Shown here in pieces: positions 32,421-44,507 of a stretch of DNA of 64,000 nt (positions within the stretch are counted from its first letter, which is position 1; every line of letters begins with the position of its first letter). The stretch is from Medicago truncatula (taxonomy: Eukaryota > Streptophyta > Magnoliopsida > Fabales > Fabaceae): the NCBI RefSeq assembly GCF_003473485.1, contig NC_053044.1, forward strand, positions 28,896,091-28,960,090, in the 5' to 3' direction. The notes below the pieces were generated by a model. That model was not told where the DNA came from. It ran no database searches and saw only the letters and a list, made by a program, of their open reading frames with translations. The position numbers and the translations under genes are program-made.

Positions 32421-34009
32421 TGGGAAGATGAGTTAGGCTTGTTGGTTTTCTTCATTGATGAGGTTTTTTGATAGGGAAATGGTGTGAGAGAAGAGAAGAG
32501 AAAAGAAGAAAGAGTGTCGTGAGAAAATTAACATAAACATGAACATGCTATTGCATTTTTTATCAACATGATATAGCTACTACTATTTTTTTTTTTTTTG
32601 GTAGAATATAGCTATGTTAGATAGAAAAAAAATAATATAGATTGAAAATTCACACACAAGTAGCATAAAATTAGGGTTCAAACTCCGATCAAGATGTCTA
32701 GTCAAACAATTATGACATTCATTTTAAGAGAATTTCAACATTTTTATCGGCCGTAGGACTTGTGGACTATAACTACTACTATTATTATTTATTAAAAAAA
32801 AAAATACTACTATTATTATGTTTAAAAGAATTATTTATTTTATAAAAAAATAGTTGTAAAATTTTATGTAATTATTAAAAAAATCAGTTACTACTATTTA
32901 ACAAGATAATAAAAATAAAGTGTCTCATAACTAGTACATGTGGAAGCAATTGATTAGGGATGCGATATTTTTGAATTCGGAATTCCCCGCTTCTCAATGC
33001 TAATGTGTATGAGTTTCATTATTAAGCTATTTAAAAAAGAAAAATAACAAAATTATAAATAAAATCTCTCTCAAAGGAAATAATTTAAATAAATAGATAG
33101 AATTGGGATATTAAGATAAAAAAAAAAATTGAGAAAGATTATAAAGATATCAAGATAATATTGATATATCCGAGAAAATTGAAATTGCAGATTATGGTAA
33201 TTAATTGTGACAGTCAACCTTGCTTAAATTTGAAAGAAAAGCCGATAAATGGAATATGATTTGCGTATTTAATTGGTTCTGGTCACCAAGATAAATGAGA
33301 GTTAGGATGAAAGAGGAAACCATTTTCAAATTTGACTGAAGATGACATTGGTCTGTGCCTTGGACGGCTAGTTAATTATTACCATTCAAATATTTGAAAT
33401 ACAGACAGAATTGTTAATTTCTTAAATGCATTGACCAATTAACCAAGAGTGAATTAAAGAAGCTAATTTTCTCTTGTCATTTTTCACAAATTACTCCATT
33501 CAAGATAATTTTGTTTTAGGCATAAATGTGAACAAGGTATGATGTGCTCCCCTTGACTATTTTTTTTAATTTTTTTTTAAATTTGATATCCTTTGCATTT
33601 GCAATTGTAAAGACTAATCACTCGAGCTTTATGAGACTTAAATGAGTAGCAAACTCTTCCTAAAAGTTTCAACGCTACTACATGTCTAAACCTAGATTCG
33701 AATCCAGGACTTTGACTAATTGGATAGATAAACATCTATAGTTAATTTGGAAAATCATATATTTTAGAGAAATGATTGTTTTACCCAAAACTGTGAGGTC
33801 TAAGTCCTAGTTTTGGCTTCTTGATTTTTTTTTTTGGTCAAGTGGCTTCTTGATCTTTATATCGACTCTTTTAATACTTATTTGATATTGTAAAATGACA
33901 TATAAATAAGAAAATTGAGAGGTTTTCAACTCTAAAAGAACCCTGAACTTTGACTAATTAGGTACATTTATTACAAGAAATTAATGAGTTATTTGTCTTT
34001 CTCAGACAA
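32421..34009. other. Spacer upstream of the CCR-like kinase
   Basis: It would contain the kinase promoter next to 32420 (with a pyrimidine-rich stretch on the minus strand at about 32462-32510). About 33600-33720 is a diverged plus-strand copy of the dispersed repeat at 29282-29420. No gene was recognised. Confidence 0.5.
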
Positions 34010-34184
34010 ATGTTTACCGGTGCTTCGGGTACCGATTAAGGATACTAAAAAAGGAAATTATATAGTAATTATTGCATTAAAAATTGTGTAATTAATTCAT
34101 AAAAAGTCAAAATCGTTTCATTTTTTAGTAATAATTTCCTTTTTTGGTATGCTTAACCAGTAGTCTCGGGGCAGCAGTTAACAT
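34010..34184. mobile_element. MITE with 'ATGTTTACC...' ends
   Basis: The left end, through 'ctaaaaaaggaaattat', pairs with the complement of the right end, which runs ATGTTAACTGCTGCCCCGAG and 'ccaaaaaaggaaattatt'. Arms are about 50 bp and imperfect. Confidence 0.7.
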
Positions 34185-34289
34185 GATCCAAAGAAATATG
34201 CAGAAGAAATTATATATATTGAGCGTGGAGGTATGTCCTCTTCCAAGCCATAACCTACACGAAAATATTGTAGCATTCTCGAAGCATTA

Positions 34290-35524
34290 GCTCTTCTTTA
34301 CAACAAGTTTTGCTCGCGCCCAACTGAAACACTGAAAATATCCTTGCGTTATTTAAGTAACGCAAGTGTTAAATTTTGCGCAGCTTAACGAACGTTGCGT
34401 TAGTTAAGTAACGCAAGTGTTAAATTTATTCTAATTAATTTGTTCACTTTTATTCAAATTTATTTATTTACTTTATTCTAATTTATTTATTTACTTTATT
34501 CCAATTAATTTATTTACTTTATTCTAATTTATTTGTTCACTTCGTTCTAATTTATTTGTTTACTTTATTATAATTTATTTATTCACTTTATTCTAATTTA
34601 TTTATTTACGTTATTCTAATTTATTTATTCACATAAAATAAATATTTATTCAAATTTATTCATTAAATACAAAATCAGAAAATAAAAGCAAATATACATA
34701 AAAAGAAATGAACAAAATTAATACATATAACAACATCTCATTTTATTAATAGAATTCATACAATAATTGATACATTTATTCGAATTCACTAAATCTACTT
34801 ATTTTCTTTTTACCCTCTTGGGGGAAAAAGTTCTTTTAACCCTCTTTGGGTAAAAAGTGATAAGCCTTGGGGCAAATAGTGACCAGCCTTGTTGTGGGAA
34901 AATACATTATCAACCCTTGAGCTAAATCTAAATTTGGTTCTTTTTAAACCCCAAGAAGATTCTTTATACCCACGGTAAAAAAAATTTGGGGTAAAAAGAA
35001 GAAAAAATAATTTATCCTAATGGTTGATCTCTTTTTCCCCAAGCCGGCTAGCCACTTTTTACCTCAAGCCTTACGACTTTATACCTCAAATGGGTAAAAA
35101 TAGACTAGAGACTATAGAAGAAAAGAAGAAGAAGAGTAATAGGGGGAGAGAGTGAGGAGAGCTTGAATGTGAGATGGTGTAAGAAAATGGGGGAAGTTAG
35201 GAGGGGTATTTATAAGTGGGAATAATAAAATAGGTTATAACTACCATAAATATAGTCAAAAAACGTGAAAAAGCTAAAAAAAAAAAAAAAAAACATGTAA
35301 AAACCATTAAAATGCATTGACCAAAGTCCAAAAACCGTGTGTTCTTGAGCTCTGACCAATCGGCCAACCTGCGTGAGTTAACTCGTGCAGCGGCCAAAGG
35401 AGCGTGACTTAAGTCACGCAGAGCTATAAGGTGTGTGAGTTAAGTCATGCTGCGTGACTCTACTCACGCAGGGGTATATATGGTATTTCAGCTAGGCGCG
35501 AGTGTTTTGTGTTGGGAGAAGAGC
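34290..35524. mobile_element. TIR element, 1.235 kb, with internal 18-bp palindromes
   Basis: The left end GCTCTTCTTTACAACAAG and the complement of the right end GCTCTTCTCCCAACACAA begin ~50-bp imperfect inverted repeats that also share CTCGCGCC and CTGAAA blocks. Inside are six 18-bp palindromic motifs (see findings), a ~23-bp AT tandem array at about 34430-34640, and 'ttttaccc/gggtaaaa' dyads around 34800-35100. No long protein is encoded (the 66-codon frame at 35197-35397 is not convincing). I found no exact target-site duplication, so the superfamily is undecided. Confidence 0.65.
34430..34640. repeat. ~23-bp AT-rich tandem array
   Basis: About nine diverged copies of 'tttattctaatttatttatttac' follow each other. 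The array lies inside the TIR element. Confidence 0.8.
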
Positions 35525-35532
35525 AGAATTCT

Positions 35533-35691
35533 ACATTTACAAGACCAGATATCTCTTATGTAGTTCAACATGTATGCTTGTTTATGCATGATCCAAAAAC
35601 ATAACATATGTCTCCATTAAAACGGACCATCTGCTACATTCACTGCACTGTTGAATTCGGCTTCCATCTGCATCCCTTCTCTTAGTGGAGA
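35533..35691 (+). pseudogene. Ty1/copia RT-RNase H fragment
   Basis: The frame reads TRPDISYVVQHVCLFMHDPK, a stop, then PLKRTICYIHCTVEFGFHLHP. This is the end of the copia reverse transcriptase just before RNase H. The surrounding domains are missing. It begins right beside the TIR element's right end. Confidence 0.75.
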
Positions 35692-37858
35692 AACCAGCCG
35701 CATACATCTCCAACACCGAATACTCTCCGTCAAAGCCAAAGTGCATCTGGAAAGGTTGTGGATCAAACCCCGTTGATAATTAAATGTGTTTAACTTTTTG
35801 TATTAACAAAACAAAAAAATAATTAAAGGATCAAATGTCCAATTAAGCCTAACTTCTTTTTTTTAGAGGAAGAAATGTGTCTTACTTGTTCTTCCTCTAT
35901 AAAAAATATTATTTTTCCTAGAAAACAACCACATATGTAGGGAGCGCACAGAGGAATTCAATGCGGGGGCAATGGGGTTAGTCGACCCCTCTTGCCTCCA
36001 CTTGGTTATTGTATTTTTAACCTAAAATAAATATTTATGCAGTTTGACCCTACTTATATAGTATTATTGTCTTCATATATAGTTCATTCATAACACTACA
36101 AAGAATTAAAAAATTAGGAAGAATCTTAATGAGTATTCTAAGAGCACTAGTTAAGAAATTAAAAGAAGTAATTTTTTATAAAAATTGATGTAATTATTAT
36201 ATCTATAAAAATTATAACGCTTATTTTTAAGATAGAATTTCCTTTTATGAAATCTTTAATCAATTCTCTTAGAGATTATTGTTAGCAAGACCATAAAACT
36301 ACTATTATATTTTAAACTATTCTTATATTTGTTGAAAAAGACTATGTGATTGACATTGGTGGTTGAAAATTAATTAATTGTGGTTATATTTTTTATACTG
36401 TACTAGAAATAGAAAAATAAATAAATATTTTAGAGCAATTATAAACAAAACTTAAATAATTTTTGCACACTTACGCGTTTACAAAAGTTTTGTATAAATT
36501 TTTATAATATAACTTTAATCTCACTTATTAAAATTTTTGGATCCGTCAACCAGAAGGGAGAGGGAGTTCAACGATAAAATAAAAGAGAATCCTTGACTTC
36601 TTAGGAATCAGGATCCAAGTTGTATCTGAGGCCTGAGCATCAAGTTAAACTATAAAAGCTAGACTTCTTTGCAAGCTGGACTTCTTTAGCATTATAAAAA
36701 ATTCAATGCCACGATCAACACTTAAAAAATGTATAAAGACACTAACTAACGTAACAAGTCTCACTATTTGATTCCTTTCAAAAAATAATAAGTCTCACTA
36801 TTTGATCTTCAAAAACAAAAATCTCATTATTTGCTTTTTTGACATAAGGTCTCACTATTTGTTAAAAAACCAAACCTGTTTATATTATTATTATTATTAC
36901 TAGCGTTCAGACGGATATGGTATTCATATGTTTGGTTTTTGTACTGCACTAATGCGTATAAATTACAAACAACAAATTTTTCTTTTAGCATAAGCGTTAG
37001 TGCTAGCTAATACCAAACATGTTGCTTATTTTGATTGATTAATACATTGATGTATTTTCTAGGCATGAAACTTTGAAACTCAAAATTTCCAAGGCTCACG
37101 ATGAGAATGTGTCTGTTAATAGCATAATCTTATGAACGCCATAAGCTGTTTCAATATCCATGTGTGAAGTTTCTGGTTTCAATGTTATTGAGTGTCAGGA
37201 CTGTGTTAGAATGATTTTTTATTCTTACCGTTGAAGGACATTGCATGGCAAACAATCTTATTAATATGACATTGTTTGGCAAGCTTGAGATGAAATGAGA
37301 CTTTATTATTATTACACAAGACTGAAAAATTGCTTTTAAGTGCTTCATTTGGTAAGCTTCCTTTCCAATTTAATTAGAATCATATTATTTTTTTCCATAT
37401 TTTGTTGATCTGCTATAGTTTCTATTTAGTACAGCTAGTCAAATGACGATCATGTTTATTATGTTTTTTCTGATATTGAATATGTACTAATTTTGGTCTC
37501 CTGGTTCTAATTTTGAGAGTATAGTTGATGTGTATAGTCTAGTGTTAAACTCTGTTAGTTTTTTAGTAATTACTTTTTGCTTCTTTTTGATAATTGCTTA
37601 TTGTGTATAATAGTATTGTTTAGCATGTAAGTGGGGTGAAAATATAACGTAGTTGAGTTTAGTAAATGCACGCTAACGTAATGATAAAGACCATTGATTC
37701 ATATTGAATTTTGGAATTGAACTATTTTTCTATAACATTAGACAAAAAGTACACTTACAGGTTAAGAACATTGTGAAAATTAATGCAATGAATTTTGGAA
37801 CCATATTTAAGTACAAAATTCTTGAAGGATTAAAATTTATTTTTTCGTTGTTGTAGAT
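35692..37858. other. Long spacer with no intact gene seen
   Basis: AT-rich. A TGTTAAC-type MITE remnant may lie at about 36125-36290, and a short (TTA)n run at 36885-36899. Short frames such as 37151-37348 (minus) have no family resemblance. Confidence 0.45.
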
Positions 37859-39126
37859 ATGGATAATGAAAATGTTGGTAGGACATGACGTGGTTGTCCG
37901 CAAAGAGCGAGTTCTAAACGCTCTGCTAAGGACCCATGGACATGGTCATGGGCGTGGTCGAAGAGAGGAACCAGATGGCTCTATTCCCAGTCTCAGATTG
38001 ATATCGATCATCATAGTCAGCCTCTGATTCACAGCCTCCTTCTGTGGGAGTTGTTCAGGAGGGTTACGATGGAGGACCTTCGAACAGTACATGTCTTTGT
38101 TCCCGAGTTTTGGCCAACATATTCCAGCAAAGATTTGGAATGGAGGGGTAAGAATTTCTTTTATTTATTTTATTCGCTTTTGAATGTGGTAGTTTAGTAG
38201 TAGAGTTTATCCTATAAGTTTAGTGAATTTTGTCAATACATAGGAGCCAGAACTAAGAATACAAATGTGACTAATCGTTAGTAAAGGTAAATCTGTTTTT
38301 GTCAATATACACATGAATCAGTACTTGTTAGAGGTTTTAGAGTTTTTGATTGTTCTCAGTTGTATTAGACTATATGAGGTTACTGTGACACTGTGGTGTG
38401 GTATTTGTAAAGTGGGGAATTGTTTTTATTGATAATTAGTGATCTACACATTAGACATTTTAAAATCCATCATCATGCATCAACTTGATTTTTTTTTTAT
38501 TTTCTACGCATGATTTACTTTCTTCCTCAGGGTGAGGTATATGGTGTAGGACTGTTGGTTATAATAGTTTTAACAATTTATATTTGCCTTCTTCTTCTTC
38601 TCAGGGTCGTGAAAAAGACACATTAGGTGCTTAACAATGCCAAGTGAATAATAGACTTGAAATCAGCATTACCTCCAGATGTTGCTGCTGCTATAGGGTG
38701 GTTCCGGAATGTCATCAAGCCATCTAGTCTTTACCCGCTCTTGATTGCTTTCTTAGAGAGGTGGCACTCAGGAACGAGTAGTTTTCACCTTCCTGTAGGT
38801 GAAATGACAATCACCTTGGATGATATTTTGTGCTTGTTGCATATACATGTTGGAGGTGATCAATTGTTTCATGAGAGCTTGTCTATTAATCAGGGGACAT
38901 AGTATTTGATAACTACTTAAGATTGGAATTTGAGGACAGTGCCGCAGAGACCAAACGTTTGAAATCGACACATATCACTTATGATACGCTTATGAGTATT
39001 TACACGAGCTATCTGACCGAAGCAAAATCATATGCGAATCAGCCTGGGGAGGAAGATTCAATGGAATGGTACTGGACTCGGTGCATTAGAGCTTTCCTGC
39101 TTTATCTAGTTAGCTGCACGTTGTGA
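37859..39126 (+). pseudogene. Plant mobile domain (PMD/MAIN-like) protein, decayed
   Basis: Fragments in several frames match the PMD family, carried by some Mutator-like elements and by host MAIN/MAIL genes. The leader has CPQRASSKRSAKDP, then VVQEGYDGGPSNSTC near 38047-38092. The domain itself reads LIAFLERWHSGTSSFHLPVG and EMTITLDDILCLLHI (38729-38851), a hallmark of PMD. A second segment with TRCIRAFLLYLVSCTL (39077-39124) matches the next block. Stops and frame shifts separate them, and a ~480-bp low-complexity stretch (38150-38630) separates leader and domain and could be an intron. Confidence 0.75.
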
Positions 39127-39379
39127 TGTTTGCATTCCGTTGTTAGTTTTTTTGTTTTAGGTATTCGGGCTTTTGGATATGAACCTATGTTGTTGGCCAT
39201 TGTACTTTGTTATGAACCTATTTGGTAATTGTATCAATTTATGAACCTATTGTAGTTTGTTATGTACTATGTGAAAATGTGAAAATGTTTTGTATTTTTA
39301 GGGGGCCTAAAAAGATATTGGGGGTCTAAAAAGTGTGCACCACACTTTTTTTGTGGCCTTTAGGGTCAATCGGCTTACT
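39127..39379. other. Spacer after the PMD pseudogene
   Basis: No gene was recognised. Confidence 0.5.
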
Positions 39380-39862
39380 TTAGTCTTGAAAATTATTATA
39401 TATGATCATTGCTCTTTTAACCCCCACAAATGCCTATATTGTTTGGGAGATGATTATCAATGACATTTTTGTGTTTTTGAAAGCTTCGAAAGATAACTCT
39501 CAACTGTTCTTTTTTAGAATAAAGAGGAAATAGATGTGTCAAAAGAGAAATAATCTAAAATTAAATTTAAAACTAAGGCTTCACAAATAAAAATACAATT
39601 GTTTAGAATTTTTTTAGTCTTAAAAATTATTATATATGCTCGTTGCTCTTTTAGCCCCCCCCCCCCCCCCCCCCCCACAGATGCCTAAATTGTTTGGGAG
39701 ATGATTCTCAATGATATTTTTTATGTTTTTGAAAGCTTCGAAAGATAACTCTCAAATGTTGTTTTTTAGAATAAAGAGCAAATAGATGTGTCAAAAGAAA
39801 TAATCTTAAATTAAATTTAACACTAAGGATTCAAAAATAAAACTACAATTGTTTATAATTTT
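39380..39862. repeat. ~234-bp direct duplication with a C22 run
   Basis: Copy 1 (39380-39613) and copy 2 (39614-39862) share long runs such as 'gaaagcttcgaaagataact' and 'aaatagatgtgtcaaaagag'. Copy 1 has 'aacccccacaaatgcc' where copy 2 has a run of 22 C (39655-39676), so the C-run expanded after duplication. Confidence 0.85.
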
Positions 39863-40216
39863 TTTGTATAATATAATATTGAATGATAATAAAAGAAGGG
39901 AGCCATATTCAAAAGATTTTCATTAATATTTAATTGATGTAACAACACATCATTAGATACATATGTAAATTAATCGCACATTGACAAAACATACTGATTA
40001 AACTCTATTTAAAATAGAATCCAAAAACCTTAAAATAACATTTTTTTTCATGTCCCAATTTTAGAATCGGAACGCCCCATTTCACACGGTTCAAACCCCT
40101 TTTGTGTCAAAATGCATTTCCTCAAATAAATTTCTCATCTTTTATAAAGAGAGTCACGGTTGAACTATAGCTACCTGCTTCCCGTCCAAAAAAAAAAATC
40201 ATACATTTAGATTCTA
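39863..40216. other. Stretch with no recognised feature
   Basis: AT-rich DNA without recognised gene. Confidence 0.5.
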
Positions 40217-40308
40217 GGATATGAACAAAAAAATAGTCATTTTTACACATTCAAATATTAAAAGGATATGAACAAAAAAATAGTCATTTTTACACATTCA
40301 TATATTAA
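40217..40308. repeat. 46-bp tandem duplication
   Basis: Two adjacent copies (40217-40262 and 40263-40308) of 'aggatatgaacaaaaaaata' and following bases. By eye they differ at a single base (tcaaatatta/tcatatatta). Confidence 0.9.
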
Positions 40309-40507
40309 AATTTGAATATCCATGTTTGTATGTTTTGAACCCCTCTTGTAAAAAAAAAGGTAATTTGTAATTTTTTTCCAACACTTTACATGGTTTGGAT
40401 TCCAAAATCCAAATATTAAAAGGTATTTTTGGGTTTTCAACGTGCGCATCATGTGTTTGGGCAGAAGGGGTGTGATTAGGGATAAAATCCATCACGGCTC
40501 TCCTTTC

Positions 40508-40630
40508 TTTTTTTTTTAAGAAGCAGTTTAATGATTAAAATTAAATTTTTAAGATGAATAGGTGGGGTGTCCACGGTTCAAACTCCGACCATTGCATATA
40601 ACAATGCATTGTTCTTACCAACGGAGTTCA
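40508..40630 (-). mobile_element. tRNA-derived SINE with A-tail
   Basis: On the minus strand: box A remnant (CCGTTGGTAAGAAC), 'aatgcattgttatatgcaat', box B (GGAGTTTGAACCGTGG), 'acaccccac', and an A-rich tail (complement of 40508-40520). It is the same broad family as the SINEs at 6192, 18139 and 20595. Confidence 0.65.
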
Positions 40631-40683
40631 AATTTCTTCTTTCTATACATAAAAGATAACAGAAAATTTAAAAAAGAATTATG

Positions 40684-40963
40684 TACTCCCTCTGTCCCTG
40701 TATGTAAGCTCCCTTTGCTTTTTTTACATTTCTTAAGAAAGGTTGTTAATGTAATTAATTTGTCTATTTTGTGTGTTAATATTACCAACTTGTTCTTTGT
40801 TTGTATGTGTATTAAATTTGACTTTTGAAGAAAATTTAGTAGTATTAATTAAGGATATGTATAGAAAATATAATAAATGTATCTAGTAATTTGAAAAAGA
40901 GTTTACATTTAAGGACAAAAAATAAAGTCAAGTGGGTGCTTAGATATAAAGACGGAGGGAGTA
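40684..40963. mobile_element. MITE ('TACTCCCTC...GGAGGGAGTA' ends)
   Basis: The left end TACTCCCTCTGTCCCTGTAT pairs with the right end, which reads ATATAAAGACGGAGGGAGTA. About 280 bp, no coding capacity. Confidence 0.75.
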
Positions 40964-41024
40964 AATGATAAACTCCTTTTTTAATTAGGATAAAAGTTGT
41001 GTGCATTTTCTTATGTTTTTTCAT

Positions 41025-41173
41025 ATAAATGATAAATATTTAGACACACTCACATCAAATAGAAAAATTTAAAACAAAAAATAATTAAATTACATCAATC
41101 AACATCATTTAATTTTATTTTCTTTTAATTTTTGCATTTGGTGTGAATGTGCTTAAATATTTATCATTTGTGA
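41025..41173. mobile_element. Short foldback element
   Basis: The arms, about 41025-41062 and 41136-41173, are inverted: 'aaatgataaatatttagaca' pairs with 'gtgcttaaatatttatcatt'. The ~150-bp size fits a small MITE. Confidence 0.65.
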
Positions 41174-43656
41174 TTGTGTCTATACAAGATTTTCTCCAAA
41201 TTTTAAACATTATGAATTTGAGAAAGTCATGAATAGTTATGAATATTTTAAGTGAATAAACACACCTAAATTTTGTCATTTTAATTAAAATCTTTTTTAA
41301 AATATTGTTTAACCTCACATCTTTTAAGGAGAAGAGAAGACATGTCTAATTTTTCATTTATTAATGTTCAATTTATCCATTCAACTACAAAAAATCTTGT
41401 ATAGATTTTCTTTGTAAGTATGTCTAGCTGCTGACTCTAGTGGTGTTTTCTATTTAGCCCTCTATTTTACTCAAAACAGGAAAAAATACACCATCCAAAG
41501 ATTTGTTCTATCTTTTAATAGGCAAAAACAGTAAAAGAAAATAAATCATTGAAACATATCTTCCAATAAATCTAAGGGGCTTCACAGCAATGTGGGGCTT
41601 TAAAGAGCAATCATTGACTTCAATTAAGTTGCATAATCCAAATATGGGTGGAGAAAATTGGACTAATGGCTCATTTTAGGAATATTAAAGATTAAATATT
41701 AGGAATTGTTAGCCAAAACCAATATTGGAGCTTATAGTGGATTGTTTATAAATTATAAGTTCATATAACCAAAATAGACATGTTCGATAACATTTTTCTC
41801 ACGAGCTGATAATTTATATTTTCTCTCTCTTAACTTTATCATTGTTATCTTAATTAAGAATATAAATTATTTAAAAATATCATTTTATATTTATCAACTA
41901 ATAATTTACACTACAAATTCATTATCTTATTCGCTAGCAACTAGTTTATCTAATATTCATTACAAGATAGTTTATCACTTATCAGCTATTTTTGTCAAAT
42001 TAAACCTTAATGTATTTCATATTTATTTCTTCTTTTCCTTTTCATTGCTACTTTGAACTAAAAAAAATATTACTTGATTAGATATTCTAATATGGAATAA
42101 CCTATGTAGTTGGCAACTCATCACACTAGACCTTTATTATTAATTTCCAATTCAAATGAGAATGTCCTACAATCGTCTTAGTTTACTTGAAAGTTTCTTC
42201 ATTAAGGGTTACAATAGTTGTTTTTTAGATCACAACGTAACTTCAAATCAATTTATTTTAAACATTGAACATTCAACGGAATGCATTAGATCAAAACGTA
42301 ACTTCAAATCGATTTATTTCAAACATTGAACAATCAATGGAATGCATAACACAATCATCATTCGAATTCCTATGATAACTTACACAACCCACAAAAATTT
42401 GATTACCAGCTTAAAAAGCCTACTCCAAGTCACACACATACATGCATGTACAAAAAAGTCATAGAAATATGGAAAGCAAACACTATCTCTCACATTGGTT
42501 GTTTCTCGTTAGGGCTGAAAATAGGTAAACACACGTTGCAGTTAGGAAACAAATCTGCTCTTCCAAGCATTTCCAAATGAAGAAATTAAATGCAACTTTT
42601 TGTGGAAAGCGAGTGAACCCTAAATAAATATCTTCAAAATAGTCACTTATTGATGATGCCTGCACCACTCACTCACTGAAAATCTCTTTTATTTCATGAC
42701 CCTACAATCATATCATAGTTGAAATCCACTTCATCACGCGCATGCTTCATACAAATCATCATTATCTTGCTTTTGATTGGAGAGTGTAATACACAGCACT
42801 TTCCATTTTTGGTTCAATGTAACATGGTGGAAAGAGTTACTATTATGTGAGCAAGTTGGTTCATAAATGTCCAAAGCATCTGTCACTAGCTAATTAAAGG
42901 TTTTTTGGGATGGCCTACTCACATTATAGTGGCCCTCCTGATGAGATCCAGAACCCAAATCTTGATTGATAGTGATACAAAGATTAGCCATTGCCAATTC
43001 CAATTTTGATATAGGACCCGTTCTATCAAATTTGGGTTCCATTATTGAAGAGAGAACCACATATTCTACATCAATTAGTCAATGTTTTCTTTATATATTT
43101 GGTTCTTCTTTATAGAATCAAGATCACTATGATTGATATTTGTTACTATATTCTGTTTTCTTTTTATTGGAACTTTTATTAATTATGGTGATTAATGGGA
43201 TGACTCTTATAATTTGTGGTTGGATTAACACAATCATACAAAATCAACTTGTGAGATGAAGATTGTCTCCACTTATAAACTGAAGCAAGATTTGAGTGAT
43301 CTGATAGTGAAACTTGTGATTAAATCTTAAACAACCTCACTAAATCGATTTGTAAGAGGATAATTGAGTTCACTTATAAATGTTTGTTCATGCCATAATA
43401 CTTTTAATTTGAGGTTTTAACCGTGTCAAAATAGTCAAACTCGACATACCAACCCATTTTTTTAAGTAGTGACCTCAAATTTTGAAGTCTATCGTTTAAG
43501 TTGGACTATACCGCTTACCCTCCAAAAAAAACAAGACAACGACAGAGGGCATATGGTTTGCCGGTTTAGATAAAAACTATGCAAGTTAATTTTCTTTCTA
43601 AAAATGTAAGTTAATTTTCCTTACCGTCAATTTATTGAGGTTAAATTATTGGGTCT
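41174..43656. other. Spacer with a 61-bp tandem duplication, no gene seen
   Basis: Two adjacent copies of a 61-bp unit starting 'agatca.aacgtaacttcaaatc' lie at 42227-42287 and 42288-42348. Nothing else was recognised in about 2.5 kb; the 61-codon frame at 42483-42668 (minus) is not convincing. Confidence 0.5.
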
Positions 43657-43819
43657 TGTTTACGACTATCTCCGGAGTACTCTTTAAGCATATCAAATTT
43701 AGAAAATATTCTTCAATAAAGTCAAATGTTATAAGTTTCAATGCATTAATTACATAAATTTTCATAAAAACTTACTATTAAAGGTGCTTAAAGAGTACCA
43801 TAGAAACACTCATTAACAT
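43657..43819. mobile_element. MITE with 'TGTTTACGA...' ends
   Basis: The left end, tgtttacgactatctccgga plus 'gtactctttaagca', pairs with the right end, 'tgcttaaagagtaccatag' plus 'cattaaca'. Same broad family as 34010-34184 and 28029-28181. Confidence 0.65.
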
Positions 43820-44128
43820 TTCCCTAAATTATTTTTTCCTACCAACTTATTATACTTTTTAAATTCCATTAATGAGTTGCCTCATTTTGCCAAAAACAAA
43901 AACAAAAACTCTCCGGTCTTAAATTATAAGTTTTGTTTTACTACTTTCTATTTAAAAGAGAAATTGTGAATTTTATAAAATTATTCTTCATTAATAGTAT
44001 GAAAAAGATAAATTATAAAATGAAAAGAAGAGGGTAATAAATAATTAATAGTATATAGATGAAAAAATTAATATTTTATTGATATTGTAAAACGAATAAG
44101 AATAATTTATGACTAAGTTTTTCTCTAA

Positions 44129-44507
44129 AGGCTTTGTTTGGGAGTTTGGAGGGGATGAAAGGAAATGCTTTGAGGGGTGTAAAATATGAGGAAAAATAGA
44201 GAAATCTTTCAAAAAAATTAAAAGAGTAGTTTTTTAAAGAATGATAAATTAATGCATATGATTACTTTATTTTTAATTTTAAAAATATTATAACAACATA
44301 AATTAAATTCGAAGAATTCTTATTAACCCCCCAAAATCCTCCTCCAATACAATTTTTTAGTTCCTCCAAATGAGGAGGGTTTTGTATTATGAAGAAAAGT
44401 CAACCCCAAAGCCCTCCTCTCCCATTATCCTCTATTTCTTTCACTTACTTATTCCTTTTTTTCCAAGACTTCCCCTCCCTTCTCATCCAAACTCGCAAAC
44501 AAAGCCT
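44129..44507. mobile_element. Foldback element with 'AGGCTTTGTTTGGGAG' ends
   Basis: The left end AGGCTTTGTTTGGGAGTTTG pairs with the right end, which reads ATCCAAACTCGCAAACAAAGCCT. Inner 'ggaggggatgaaagg' pairs with 'cttcccctcccttctcat'. The 70-codon frame at 44389-44601 overlaps the right arm and is not a gene. Confidence 0.75.

Noticed and set aside
34430-34640. CRISPR-like array
   Set aside because: Units are contiguous without unique spacers, AT-only, in a plant nuclear transposon; it is an ordinary tandem repeat.
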